Below are positions 34,901 to 48,600 of a stretch of DNA of 64,000 nucleotides, piece after piece (positions within the stretch are counted from its first letter, which is position 1; the number at the start of each line of letters is the position of its first letter). The position numbers and the translations under genes were made by a program. This stretch comes from Purshia tridentata. Lineage: Eukaryota; Streptophyta; Magnoliopsida; Rosales; Rosaceae. The stretch lies in assembly GCA_003254885.1 (NCBI GenBank), contig QANT01004515.1, forward strand, positions 1 to 64,000, written 5' to 3'. Under the pieces are notes generated by a model that saw only the letters and a list, made by a program, of their open reading frames with translations, was not told the origin of the DNA and searched no databases.

Positions 34901-37900
34901 TTCTTTTTCTTGCATGTGTAATTGGCCAATACAATTTTTGGATTACCTTTTCAACCTCCGTTGTCTCTTGGCCACAAGCACTAGTCACTAATCAACCTTG
35001 GTGAAGTTTGTGCGTCTAATGTTATTGGCAAGCTTATAAATTAATTTTTTATTTTATTATTTGTACAGATTGAATCATATAGTTTTGCGTGCTCCTTGAC
35101 AGGTCGAAATTTTTGAACCTAAATCAAAAATGGACATATCTCAAGTTCAATGCAAGCTGAAGGATATATATTTCCCATATATTCAGGTCCAATTTCACTA
35201 AATTAATAGTTCCGTCACATCCATAATGGGCCCGACACAAAATGTCCATGAGGCTAGCCAAGGGTTGGATCCATTTCATATGTTCTTTATATGTACATGG
35301 CATTGGCCCTTTGGGCAGGAACTATTTAATTTGTTCCTTTTCTTCTCATCCTATATTTTAATGAGTAGTAATTTCTGGGACATTATTTATGAAAAAAATA
35401 GCTGCGACATTTGCAGAAATGATTTGAGAGTGACCAGTTGGATTTCATTATCTTCATCTAACTTTTGGTAAAATACTTATGAGTTCTATTAGGGATATAT
35501 TTCTTGTTCTTGTTTATGGATCCTGATTTGCTAAGTTATAATATTATTTTCTAAATATATTATGATAAATTACTTGGTTTTTTGCAGTGTGATGAAGAAT
35601 CCAAAGAAGGAAAGACCACAACTCCAGTGCAGTTTGAGGTTTTTAATGTTCCTTTTTTTTCTTTTGGGTATTTCATTAATGTGTATAGACTTTAGCAGCC
35701 ACATCTCTTGGTGATTATTTGATTTTGTTCACTTAAATGAGTAGGCATCTTTGAACTTTGAGTCGTTACATGAATTAAACATTACCAGATTATGTAAGGT
35801 TTCCTTGCCATGCTTGTCTGTGTTATATTGGTGCATACTTTTACGAGTTACTTTTAACCTCAACTCTAACAAGCATCATTGCTAATATATATGGAATTTC
35901 TGTAAAACATAAAAAGAGAAGCTTGCTTCTTCTTTTATCATGTATTTTTATGTTTATTAATTATTCAAGTAAAATTTTAAATACCCAATAATTCAGGAGT
36001 ATTTGTCTTTATGTTCATTCTTATATCCATCTGTTGTTGCATATTATGAGTTCTTAATGGCCTGACCTTCAAGTGTAAGCTAAATTCACTATCAATTTCC
36101 CAGGTCAATGGTGTTGATTTAGCCGAGATTGCAGGTGGGGAAACTGCAATTACCAACTTGTATTCTTGCAATGGTCCTGATTTTGTTTTCCAGCTTTATT
36201 TCTACTTTGAGCAAGACAATATGACCAAATCTCAAGGTCAGTGACCATATTTTGTTCTTTAAGGAATTATCTTTTTCTTTGTTATAGAAAGAATATTAGG
36301 TAATCATGTAGTTGCTGTTATCTTTTATTTATTGTGGCTAACTGTTAACAAAATTCCAAATTTGAGTGACTCTTTGGTTTGTCATTATTCATATATGTAG
36401 ATTCAAAAACACATATTGAAGCTAATGCTCGCCTTAAGTGTGTATATTTGCCTATGCAACAGGTATGAAGATGGCATCTATCTACTATATAAAAAACTCT
36501 CTTGTTGCTGGACATATGTGAAATGTATAATATAACCTAGCTATTTCTTTCATCTTTCTTTTTTGAACCAATCCACTCTTCTCTATATCCTGACCCTCAC
36601 TTTTGTCAACCAAAACTCCCACCACATTGCACCCAATCTCCTCTATATTCTTCTAGTACATAATCAGTGTTTTACTACATTTTGAAAATTTATGAAATTG
36701 TTCATCACAGGGAAAAGAGAGTATTGAGAGAATTTTGGAAATGTTAGAATCTGAGGGATGCAGAAATGAAAACTTTGAAACGTATAGTCATGTCTCTATT
36801 CGGCGGCTTGGTCGTCTACTTCCAGATGCTCATTGGGTAGGTTGTCAATTTTCCTAACTACTATTTTCTTATAAATTGATCTTTAGAAATACAGTATAAC
36901 TATATAATTTTATAATCAGAAAGAGAGATACACCGACTTTTAGTGTTTTTGGCTGAAGTATTATATTGTTTCATAACTTATTGTCACATATATGCAACTG
37001 TTGTTTTTCACTAGGAAATGCATGGAATTTAAATTCTTAGCCCATTTCTCAATAGCTTAAAGCTTTTACGGTCTAGTGGTTGTTTGACATATTCATCAAA
37101 CTGTTTAATATTTTTCCAACACAGTTTGGAGGAATTCTCCATGATTCAGGGATGTGATCCCATTGTGCATTTAGAGATGCAACTGCTATTTGTTCTAATG
37201 GTGTCTTTTTTATCTGATGTACCGCAGGCATGGATTCCTTTCATGGAATTCAAGCAAAGAATAGGAGATAAGGCACACTTGTTGAAAAGATGTTGTTCAA
37301 GAGTTAAATGCTTTATTGGTAGGGCAGTTCCATTCCTGATAGCTTGGCTCAATATTTGCTTCTCTATGATACAAGATTCTGTTAGAACTTTTCCATTTTG
37401 TCAGTATGCATGAACAAACAATGTTGTGGTTGCAGAGACTGATGCTGGTTTCAATCCAACACCATCTAAGGTACAAAATGCTATAGATTTGAGTGTGCAT
37501 GGATGAAAAATTAATTCTGGGTCTGATTGTGGCAATACCATAATTTTTTTTTGAAAAATATTCTTCCTTCTCTATGAAATTACTTGAGTATTATATCATG
37601 CCCCTTCCCTTTTCTTTCTGCCTCTCTGCTTTAGTTCTTGCAAATAACAGATTTTAGGTAGTTGTTGTATTAGCTGGTTGGTTGTTGCAGACTTATTACT
37701 GATGTGCTATTGGTAGGAGGTCAAACTGGTATCATTATTGTAAACTTTAGTGCTGAGCGCCTTGGGTAGCCCTTTCAGCCATTGCTATTTCCTTCAATGA
37801 TTAAATATGTGCTTTGTTGCACCTGCTGCCATCTATCATAGTGGTCATTGATCAATGATCAATGGGGGTGAGAAGTGAAGGCCGTTTTATAATATAAAGT

Positions 37901-40900
37901 TCCACAAAAGAAATCTGGGGTTATTTTATTTTTTTTCAGAAAGCATAATTTATATACACATGGAGCTGAGCAAATGAAAACATGTATTGTTATCCACAGA
38001 CTGATCTAGCACATCATAATCCTTTTACCACTGCACTGAGGAACTTCGGCAATAAGCCTCTGGATAACGAAAAAGGTAATCTTTCGTTGTGATAATATGG
38101 AACTACTTTTAATTAGTCCACATTCCTTGTTTGATATTCTTCCCAATCTGATAAATTTTACTTCTGTAGATATCAAAATAGAAATTTATAGAGATGAAAA
38201 GCAGTTAACTTCTTCTCAACTGAAAAGGGACTATGAGGAATGGATACTTCTAATGCATGATCTATATGATGATGAAGCTGACTGTGGTGAAGATCAACCT
38301 GTTTTTGTTGTCAGTCCTGCAAACAAAAAGGCACTTCGCATTTCATCTGATGGTAGGTTTATAATGATATGAAGCTTGATTGTCTAATGCAGTCTGACTT
38401 CAAATTTGTATCTTTTTGTTACATGAGTTGCTCTCAAGTCCTCGAAGTTTTAAGTATCAATCTAATTCAATCTCATGCTAGTAAATCATAGATTTTTTTA
38501 ATATTTTTTATATTGTCAAATTGTAGTTGCAAGGGTGCATCACATTCTGAAGAAGAAAAATATGACCTGGAAATCTGAACAAAAAGTAAAAATTCTTAAG
38601 GGAGCTTGTGCTGGAGTTCATAAGAACAATGTCTATGCGACAATTGAATGCTTTGTGCTTGAAGGTCTCCAAGGTGACTCTGGTGGTAAGTATCTTCCTG
38701 ATAACATATGTAGGCATGAAGCTTGAATGTCCTTAATAAGTTCATAATGAAATATAACTCCATGCTTATACGTTCCATAATTTTGTTATGACAATGGTCT
38801 TAAGGATAATTAAATTTGTCTGGATTTCTTCGACATGCAATTATTTTTGTCAAAGTCCGTGAATTTTTAGCTTTCATTTTCTTTTTTCTCTCTGAACAGG
38901 TGAGGGTCGAATCATATGCAGGTGTGGTTTCTTGTCATTTCCTGCTGTAATCATAATCTTATCTGTGCACTTGATTCAACAATTTTTTGGATTGACTGGC
39001 ATGCATATGCTATTGCTATTGTTTTGAAAGACCTTTAGGTCTGTCGGAGGAGAAGAGATGTACTCTGTCTGAAATTGATGGGGATACCAGTTTAGATATT
39101 CGTGACTCCTTGTCCATACCTGTCAGTGTGATTGATTCTGGAAAGGTTTGCTACCTTTCTTCTTTTGTGCTTTTGGCAAAGAAGAGATTGTTTTTGGGTA
39201 TTTTAGTTGCTTGTGTTGCTAAATTTTGAGCCATCGAAATCAGTGCTTAGCTGTTGAAAGTATCGAGTGGAATAACCAACTTGAGAGGCAACGCCAGAAA
39301 TCTCCTTCTGCAATTGACCTGCTGGATGCAAAACAATGTCAAGAGTTGGAGGTTGATGGGGTTAGTATATTTCTAGATTTATTTCCTGTTCTTTTTATTT
39401 ATATTTGAGTTATTATTGGTAGTTCGTTCAAGCCACAAGAGCGAGACTAAAGGCCAAGATAGAAATTGTGAGAAATGATTGGTTAAAGATATAATATAAT
39501 GTTGAATTAGCCTAAGATAGGGCTGAATGGTGAAAACGGACCCATGTATTGAGTAAAGATTAAGGCAGTTGCAAATATAAATAAAATAAAGGTAAATATT
39601 CAATTATTTTTCACCATCTTCTTGGTCATCAAAGAAAAATTATTCTTGTAAAAGGTAATTTCCTTCCTTTCATGTGAAAGATAATTTCCTTCCTTTCAGG
39701 CATTACCTGTGGATGCTCTAGCTGGTAAAGTTCCTCCAAAAGAAATTGTGGCCGTTGTTCGGCCTGGCAGTTATGTCTCTTCTAGTTATTCACAGAAACT
39801 GGATCAGAAGTATATTGTCAAAAGTAATTTAGAAATGTCTATGGAAGTTAAGTTCAGTGGCCGTGCTAAGGATCTTCATTTTTATGCGTTGCGAGTAGGA
39901 CCCAAGTCACTTAAAGGAATTCAAGGGTTTTATATCTTTCCTCTAAAATGCAAGCTTCCAGATTTATTTCGAAGTGCTGGTGTCTATACATTTTCATTCT
40001 ATCTTGTAAGTAATTTTTGGTGACTTCTTTTGTTATATTTTTGTTCTTTTTAAAATATGTAATGTTGTAATTTATTTCTGATCATTTATTCTGATAAAAT
40101 GTTAATTTGTTTAAAAGAATGGGTCAAATTGCAATATATGTAAGAAAAGAGTGCTAATCAAGGCATCTTCGAAGGTTGGAAAGTGGGAACTTCTAAGTGA
40201 TGACCAGAGTCCACCATATTTTGTTAGGTAAGGTGTTTTTGTCCCAATGGAACTGGATAGATGTAAATGTGAACTGATTGACCTTTGGTGTATTGACCTT
40301 TCTACTTGTATCCTGGATAATTTTTCTTTTGTCTTCTTCTTTTTTTGGTGTTTAAGCCTGCATTTTATTTTACGTATTTTATGTGTAATGTGTCTCGCTT
40401 CCAAAAAAAACATTCATCTATTTTGCTTTCAATGATCTTGTCAAACAGGGTTGGTTCATTTTTTCCACCTCTCACTATAGCATGTTATGATATATGTGAC
40501 AATCAAATTCCATTTGCATCTACTCCGGAAATTGTGGTAAAAGTTCACACACATGGGGGGGTACTTGTCCATTTAGGCAAATTCAGGAAACGAATTTCAA
40601 CCTCTAAAATGACTCTGACTGTAAAGGTAATTTTATGCATTTAGATTTTCCATTCAACAATATTTTTGAATTGTTTGGAAGATGACATTAACAAATGTGG
40701 AGACGCCTGTTGCTAACTTTAGTTTTTTGAAATTTTCAGGATATTCTAATTGAGAGCAATGAGTTGGACAAAATTCGTCCAAGTTATAAAGCTAGCCTGG
40801 TTCTATGTTCACAAGATGGTTTATTTTCAGTTTCAGTTCCATGTCAAGGTATTTACTCTAAATACACTCTCCTATATGCCTGACATGGGCATCAGAAATA

Positions 40901-43900
40901 ATTTTTGTCATTTTTTGCTTTTTATTGTTTTTGACTGATGTGTTCTTAAGATTGTGGTTCTTGTAGTTTGAGGGTGTTTCTTCTGTGGACTACTGGTCCA
41001 CTTTCATTGTACTTCCATAATTTTATTTAATATAATTCATTTGTTTCTTATCAAATGTTTCTAATATTTTGAGGCCAATCTAAGTATCTATTCTCGATTT
41101 TATTTGTCCCAGTTAAACCTGGACCTTTACAGCGTGTAAAGGCTGTGCCACCAACATTGGAAAGCCAAGTGCTTCCAGGCTGCATTATTCGGGAGCTTAA
41201 ATTAGAGGTATTTCAAAGCAATGTTATGGTTTTCTTGTCTTAAAATTGTGGCCTATGTCTTGTGTGGTGACAGGCATCATTTCTGTTGAGGTTGTACTTG
41301 CTTACAAATTTAATGTGCATTTCCCACAGATGTTTGACCAATATGGCAATCATGTAACAACTGGCTTTGAAGTTCAATTGAATGTTGAGGGGTTTCGTAT
41401 TCAAGATCATTTGGGCCCAAAGCGTAAGGTTAGATTCTTTCTACATTGCTGAATTTGTTCCCTTTGTCTTAATGTTATATGTTGGTTTCACGCGTTAAGA
41501 GCTATGATGATTCTGCCAACATTTTTGCAATATTTGTTGTCATATTTTTGTTTTCATTGTTAGCATTTTATTGTTATAGACTGAAACTGGGTTGAATGGT
41601 TTAATTATTTTGGTGCAAAATATGGACTTAATCTTGGATTCATGACTAGAAACCTTTCCAATGCAGGTTGACCAGCATGGGTGCATTGACCTTGGTGGTC
41701 TCTTGAAAGTAACAGCAGATTATGGGAAAAATGGTATGCACTTTCTCTTGACATCATGTACAAAAGCTTAGACCAGGGTAACTATGTTTTATGGAATTCT
41801 GGTACCAGTGCTACCTATTGTAAAAGTGGGGTTTTGCTTCAATTTATACACAGAAAAAGCTGCCGATTTAACTTATATATTTAACTCTAACTAGCAAAGA
41901 TAGTCCTTACTAGATTCTTGCCTTGAAGGGTCCTTGCTCACTCTTGCAAGGGAGGAGCATTAACTTCATCTCTGGAAATAAAATAGCTATTGTCCAATAC
42001 GCACTTGTGGTAATTCATAGGCAGTATGTAGCTACCTATCTAGAGAGAGTGCCTTCATAGTGGCACATATCTGACAACATGAGTCATGTTCAATCTAATC
42101 TTTTGGATGCTGAAGATGCAGCTGACTACAGATATTTAATTTGAGCCCTGAAAATGGTTCTTCAGATATTTTCTCAAAAGTGTTAAAACATCATAATTTA
42201 ATTAAACTATGAATGGGTGTCTAGTGATTTCGCTCTATCTTCCCTTGCTTGCAGTATCGATTTCTGTGTATTCCAACAATGAAGTTGTTTTCAATCTTCA
42301 GTCTCAAACTGAGAAAAGGGAGTTGCGAATTGCGTCAAAAGTCAGTAATGCTCTTTTTTTTTTTCTGTCTTTCAGGCTCTTAGCTATCAAGGTATTTTAT
42401 TTTCCTTACCCTTTCTAAATTTTTTTGGACATGATTTTAGGTGCCTGAGTTATGTATGGCTGGTACTCAAACAGAAAGTTTAACTTTTGAAGTTGTCAAC
42501 TCTCTGGGAATTGTTGACGATACTATTCATCATGAAGAAAGAACTGGCCAATTCCATATGCTTACAATAAAGTCTAGCTCATTTAATATAGAGGAGTCTA
42601 TTCGGTACACATTCAAGCATGGCCGTTGCATTGTTCCGGCTATTCCTGTCCCCCAAGTTGAAGGGAGCTTCTGCTTTGAAGCTGCTCATTCATTTCATCC
42701 AGAACTGAATCTGAATCTTAAGGTTGAACAGCTTTGCAGAGATTATTCTGTACTTGTATTTAAAGTTCATTTTGTATTTGTCACTTTTACAATGATGGTG
42801 GTTAACTCGTTATGTACAGGTTCCTGTCATGCAAACTCCAAAAGTGGAATATGAGGATATTGAATCCTCATGTCCAAATGAAAAGTTTTTGCTTCTCCAA
42901 GATTCATCTCCCCTTCCACGAGTAGAAAACTTACAGGTATCTGTTGTGAATAATGAGAAGATATGGAAATAAATGCAGCATAAAATTACTTATAGATGTG
43001 AACTTTTATATCTGAGCATGGATGTACAATCGCAGTTCATCTATCATATCAGATCCCATATATATCAAGTATTTGGGATCTCATTAACCTTAAATAGATT
43101 TTTATGACTTTTTTATGCATAGGGTTTCTCCATTATGAATGTCCAAAATCACACCAATTCCTCTCTATTCATGAATTTTCTGCTTCTCCCTGCAGGTACT
43201 GGAGGAAGAAATTAACCAAATTGCAATGTGCATTGGAGATGCTGAACGGAAATTGGGTACACTTAAAAACGAGAAGGCAGGAATTGAGCAAGCCATGCCT
43301 CATTTACAAGGTTTTTAGTTACTTATAAGTTTCTGTTATTTTCTTTCTTTGATATGGCATAAACGTATTAAAACAGGTCCTAGCCAAGGGATATTTTTCT
43401 GTACCACATGCGTTTTCATGCTTCCTTAGTAAGTTTGTTTCCCATTTCATAAATTTTGGAATATAGGAGCTTTCTCTTATAATATTATGCTAAGATTTTA
43501 ACTCTATAATGAAGATACAATTATACTTACTAAAATGCTTGTATATATTTCGGTCCATGCCCAGCTTCTGTTGTCTTTCAACTGAACAATTCAAATTATT
43601 TCTCCATAAAAGAGGAACTGATAAACCGTATACAAAGCATGAGTCACGCTGCAGCTTCTGTCCTCTACAGTTGTAGAGGAATTTCATTTCAAGGGTCTTT
43701 CAGGGGAGATTTGATTGGTTTGGTTGCTCTACTTGGTACAGTTGGGACCAGCAAGCTTAGCAGGTCACCACCCCCTTTGACCTTTTCTGCTTTCTCCTGT
43801 AAATTTAAAAGAATATTTATGCAGTCTTCTCTTTTTTAATTCTGTATTCATCTGTATGCAGGATGTTAGCTGAGTACTTGGGTCAATATCAAATGCTCGC

Positions 43901-44779
43901 TGTTGTCTGTAGATCCTTTGCAACTACTGCCAGCATTCTTGAGAAGTATGACACAAATAGCCGGTTTCTTGTTATAGGCCTTGAAGATATACGGTAACAC
44001 AGAAAGCTTCCTAATTGTGATTCATCAATATTTCCTTGTGGTGGTGCATTTTTTTCACAGAACAAAAAAATGGTCCAAAGGTAGAAAATGACTACGGAAT
44101 GCTTCCTTGTACAATTTGATGATATGAATTTAAAATTGCATTGCAGGCCGTATAAAGGTGACTTTGATGATCAAGGGAAGCTGGCCTTGCCGGATCCGAT
44201 CTTGCCAAATGGAAGTACTCCGGCTGGATTCTTGGGGTATGCAGTTAATATGATTGACCTAGATATCAATCATTTACAAACAACGACATCTGCAGGCCAT
44301 GGTCTTCGGGAGACATTGTTTTATTTTCTTTTTGGTGAGCTCCATGTTTATGAAACTAGGGAAAACATGTTAGCTGCTCGTGCTTGTGTAAAAAATGATG
44401 CTTTATCACTGGATGGTTGGATCTTGAAACAAAATGCAGCAATTTCTCATGGATGGTGGTATATATAAATCTCTCTCTCTCTTTTTCTAATTTTTGTTGG
44501 TAATTTTACTCCTTTGTTGTACGTTTCTTTGAAATACTGTTTCTGTTGCTGTACCTTTCTCTCTTGTCCTTCAGGAAATCTGAAATATGTTTTCGGACTT
44601 TTGCATGGGAGGATGATGTTATGGAACTCTTGAAGCAGATTGAAGAAAAGAAGTCAGTAATGAGGATGATTGCTGATGGAGTAGGGAGCATGACCAACTC
44701 CCATCGGAAATTGAAAAAGAAATTAAACAAGAAAACCAAGTTGTGGCACAAGCTCATGGACGACACTCACGACACGTAA
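31940..44779 (+). CDS. GMI1: GMI1: GHKL-ATPase and SMC-hinge protein (SMCHD1-like)
   Basis: I trace 37 coding exons from 31940-32281 to 44575-44779, including a 33-nt exon (32623-32655) and a 22-nt exon (38900-38921); total 4572 nt, 1523 aa, all phases consistent. The N-terminal GHKL ATPase (about 114-300) shows LADLIDNSLQA (metal and ATP Asn), FDTGPGMDG and the glycine lid FGYGGLLASL, as in MORC and SMCHD1 ATPases. A long beta-rich middle follows, then a short coiled coil (exon 33). The SMC hinge occupies about 1242-1455 ([33 protein letters not shown]). A basic coiled coil ends the protein. GMI1 is a gamma-irradiation-induced nuclear protein acting in homologous-recombination repair in Arabidopsis. 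This is somewhat shorter than the size I recall for Arabidopsis GMI1 (about 1.6k aa), so an extra 5' coding exon is possible. DMS3 follows in tandem. Confidence 0.93.
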
Positions 44780-44892
44780 CTTGTTTCCGAAAACCACTCC
44801 ACCCAAGAAAACGAGTAAAATTTCATGTCACAGGTGTAAATATTTGTTACTTGACAGCCTAGTTTCAACTTTCATTCGTACCTGAAGATATT

Positions 44893-45088
44893 AGATATGT
44901 AACGTTACCCAAGACAAATCGTTGGACCATATATATATCTTCTGCAAGAAGAAGGCTTTCAAATTGACAGTTAAATTTATCAAAAAAAAGATATGTAACG
45001 TTACCCAAGACAAATCGTTGGACGATATATATATCTTCTGCAAGAAGAAGGCTTTCAAATTGACAGTTAAATTTATCAAAAAAAAAAA
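44893..45088. repeat. Tandem duplication between GMI1 and DMS3, 96-bp period
   Basis: Two copies beginning AGATATGTAACGTTACCCAA, at 44893-44988 and 44989-45088. They are identical except for one base (GGACC/GGACG) and the length of the final A-run. The block lies about 110 bp after the GMI1 stop codon, probably in its 3' UTR or just beyond. Confidence 0.92.
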
Positions 45089-45628
45089 ATGACAATTCAC
45101 CATTTCGTTATTTTGATTATTACTCTGTAATATTATTTATATTATTCTTTTCAGGGCTTGATGTGGAACCTAGATAATATCTACGTTGTTAATTATTTTA
45201 ATATATACACAATTAGATTAAATTCTCAAACAAAATTAGATTTCGAGTGGAGTGAATGAGTGATTAAACTTTGGTAATATATTGAATATTGAATTCAATA
45301 CATACCATTGAAGACATTAATTTTGTTAAAAAGAAAAGGGGAAAGAAATTCCCTGTTAAAATACTCTCTTTCTCGTGATCTAGTAACGTGTTACTACCCT
45401 TGGATCTGTGCCCCCACTTTACAAGGATGAATCCCATGTGATCGGACGGTCCTCGTTTCTGGACGGAGAATCGGACCAGCCTAGTAATATTTCCGAAAGC
45501 ACGGGGAGGTCAATGATATTTTAGATTCTCAAACATATTCCCTTAAATTGCCGCAAAAATGCCAGTTGGAGAGAGGCAAACAGAGTGAGAGAGCAGCGAA
45601 GGGAGAGAGAACTGAGTCAACTGGAACG

Positions 45629-48600
45629 ATGTTCCAACCCAACAACCAGGTGAGACCCTCTTAAATCTTCACTCTGCCTCTGTTTGGTAGCCGAGAAAAT
45701 GCGAGAAAAGGACTTGGTGTGTTAGGTTATAAAATTCAGAGTTTTATTTTTTCTTTTCTCGTGTTGAAGCATTTTATTAGTTACTCAAATGTAGCATTAG
45801 GGGTTTGGTAATTCGAATGCATGTTGTGGTTCTCTTCTCCATTGTTTTTGTGGTGCTTTGAATTTCCAAGAAAATAAACTCCGATTCTGTGATGACTGCA
45901 ATTCTCTGTATTTTCTGGATTTTGAAGAGCTTTATGGCACTGGGTTTCTTTAATCACCCAATTGCATGTCGTGGTTTCAACATTGCTTTGTGGTTCTTTG
46001 AATTTCCAAGAAAATAAACTCCAATTCCGTGGTCACTGTAATTCTCTCCATTTTCTGAATTTTGAAGAGCTTTTTTTTACTGGGTTTAGTTAATTTTCCT
46101 TTTATCACTAGAATTGCATTTTGCTGCCACTTTTAGTTTCCACGAGTGAAAGAAAGAATAGCCACTTCGATGATTGGAAAATGAGCATGCAACTATGCAA
46201 TTTCACTCTTCGAAGAAATATTTTAAAACTGGGTTAACTGCATATCTTGTTGTGGCAGGTTTCCATCGGACTTCTTGTATTGCATGAATCAAGTTCGCAA
46301 GTTGGTCCTTTATTGGCTAGTGCATTTTGTATTTATATTAGGAATGTTAAATTTGTGGCATATGGGCTAGGCTTTTCCTTGTGGACACTGGCACTAATTT
46401 TAGAAACATGAGGCAATAAAGGGTATATGTTACTCGTCTTGTCATGGTGAGTGGAGGTGGTTTACATTTTTTTCTTGTTGGTTCGAAACCACTTGTTTTT
46501 GGTGAGGAAGGATTTTCGCACCATTTAGTTTACTTTTAATATGTCTTTTTCTTTTGGAAACAAACTTGTACTGGCATGGACTTATTATTGAGTGGAGATA
46601 ACTTTGTTTTCGTTCATTTTTTTGCCCACCAAAAGGACAAATTTATCAAAAAAATTCAGGAGGAAAAGCCTGTGTATATGCATCCTAGTTTTTTTTTGTT
46701 TGGTGGTTTGATTTGAATCACTTGTTACCTGTGAACACATACTTTGCAACATATGTAGTTAACTTCTAGAAAGTTTTTTTCTTTTGGAAATTTTTTTTGT
46801 GCTGTCATGGACATATTAATGAGTGGAGATTGCTTCTTTACTTTCATTCATTTTTTTGAGTGATTTTGCATTTTGAAGAACAGAATATGTTAGCAATAGT
46901 AATATAGTGGCCAATCTTTCAGGTGTCTTTAAATGAAGGGAGGTATTATTGAGGGGACCAATGTTTGATGGTTACTATTAATTATGAATGACATATTTAG
47001 TAAAACAGTCAAGAAGAAAGGAGAAGCCTACATGCATCCTAGTTTCTTTGTTACTTATGCTATTTAATCATCCTTTTGCAGCTTTCCATTCATACGAAGT
47101 CATTATCTATTCAAGATTCACCAGTGTTGACGCAAGTAGATAAAAAAGAAACTAGTCTAGTTGCAAAGGATGAAATTCAAAATGGAGGATTTTCGCAAGC
47201 AGAATCCATCATCTACTACACTAAGGTTGTACAAGAACCTATTCAAGAGATCCTTTATATTTTTTTTACCATGCATGAATATAATATATAGTGTATCTTT
47301 CACTGTACATTTCATATTGAGTTAATCAATCAAAAAAGATGTAGAAATTTTAATCTTTTTGTTATTCCTGATTTATGCCATTTTTTGTATAGTTCATTTA
47401 CTGAGTGGGAATGGATCAAACTAACTAACTTTTTTGTAACTATTCTATACAGAGACTTCAAGATGGTTTACATGTGATAGGGACAAAAATTAAGCAGCAT
47501 GAGGACAACTTAAGACTTCTGAAGTCTCAGAAAAACAAATTAGATGACTCTATTCTTGATTTGCAAGGTATAATCTCCTTTTCTTCTTCCGCATCTTTCT
47601 ACATTGCATTTGTGATCTAAATAAGTCCATATGAAAAACAAGTGAACTAAAAGGCTAACAAAAATCTAGGCACTCTGCTATTTGTTTTGATGTAATGGGA
47701 CACGACTGTTTTTGTATAACTGGACTTCTTACAAATGAATCAGCAGAATTCCTAGCATTCCTATTCACCTGATCTGGTGCATTGGGAATTAAGACATTAA
47801 GTCTCCTTGACTGTTTGCAATAATTTATTATGCGTTTTTTTTGTTTTGTTTCCCTAGTTTTCTTTACTCAAGATTTTTCTTTCAGTTGTTCTAGGCAAGT
47901 ATCATTCCTCAAATGCACCTAATATTGAAAATGTTGACAATTCCCACCATAAAAGTGAGGAGGAAACAACTGAAAAGATTCTTCAGCGTGAGAAGTCTGC
48001 TGCAGGCATTTTATGGCAGCTGAAAACTCGTCATGGGACTCAGGCAGCCCATATTACCCTGACCAAGGATGTCCTGGGTATTGTTGCTACACTTGGCAAA
48101 ATAGATGATGATAATCTTAGCAGGTCAGAATTCATGTGCATTATTTGATTTCTTATTTCTCAAGTTGTGGAATTGTGCATTAGCCTTATTCTCATAATTA
48201 GCTGCATATGAGCATTTTGCATGTGTGTTGATGCAATTTTTTCAATATGTCATTTGATTTTGAATAATGAGGGTGAATTGAGGTGCGAGTACAGCAATGA
48301 ACTTCTAGTTGGAGGGAGTTCGAAACAAAAGAGATGGAATATTCATTGAACTTATATGGAATGCAGGCTTTTGTCAGAGTACTTAGGAGTGGAGACTATG
48401 TTGGCAATTGTCTGTAAGACTTATGAAGGGATCAAAGCTCTAGAAATGTATGACAGTGAAGGCTGCATAAAGAAATGTTCTGGTCTTCATGGGCTTGGTT
48501 CTTCTATTGGGAGGACATTGGAAGGACGGTTTCTGGTCATTTGTCTTGAAAATTTAAGGTATGTGTACTATATTCTGTCATTGGTCAGGATATCTGTACA

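Noticed and set aside
44088-44146. Upstream extension of GMI1 exon 36 by an in-frame ATG (MTTECFLVQFDDM…)
   Set aside because: Lies in the intron; a clear CAG acceptor at 44144-44146 continues the hinge as RPYKGDF, parallel to DMS3.
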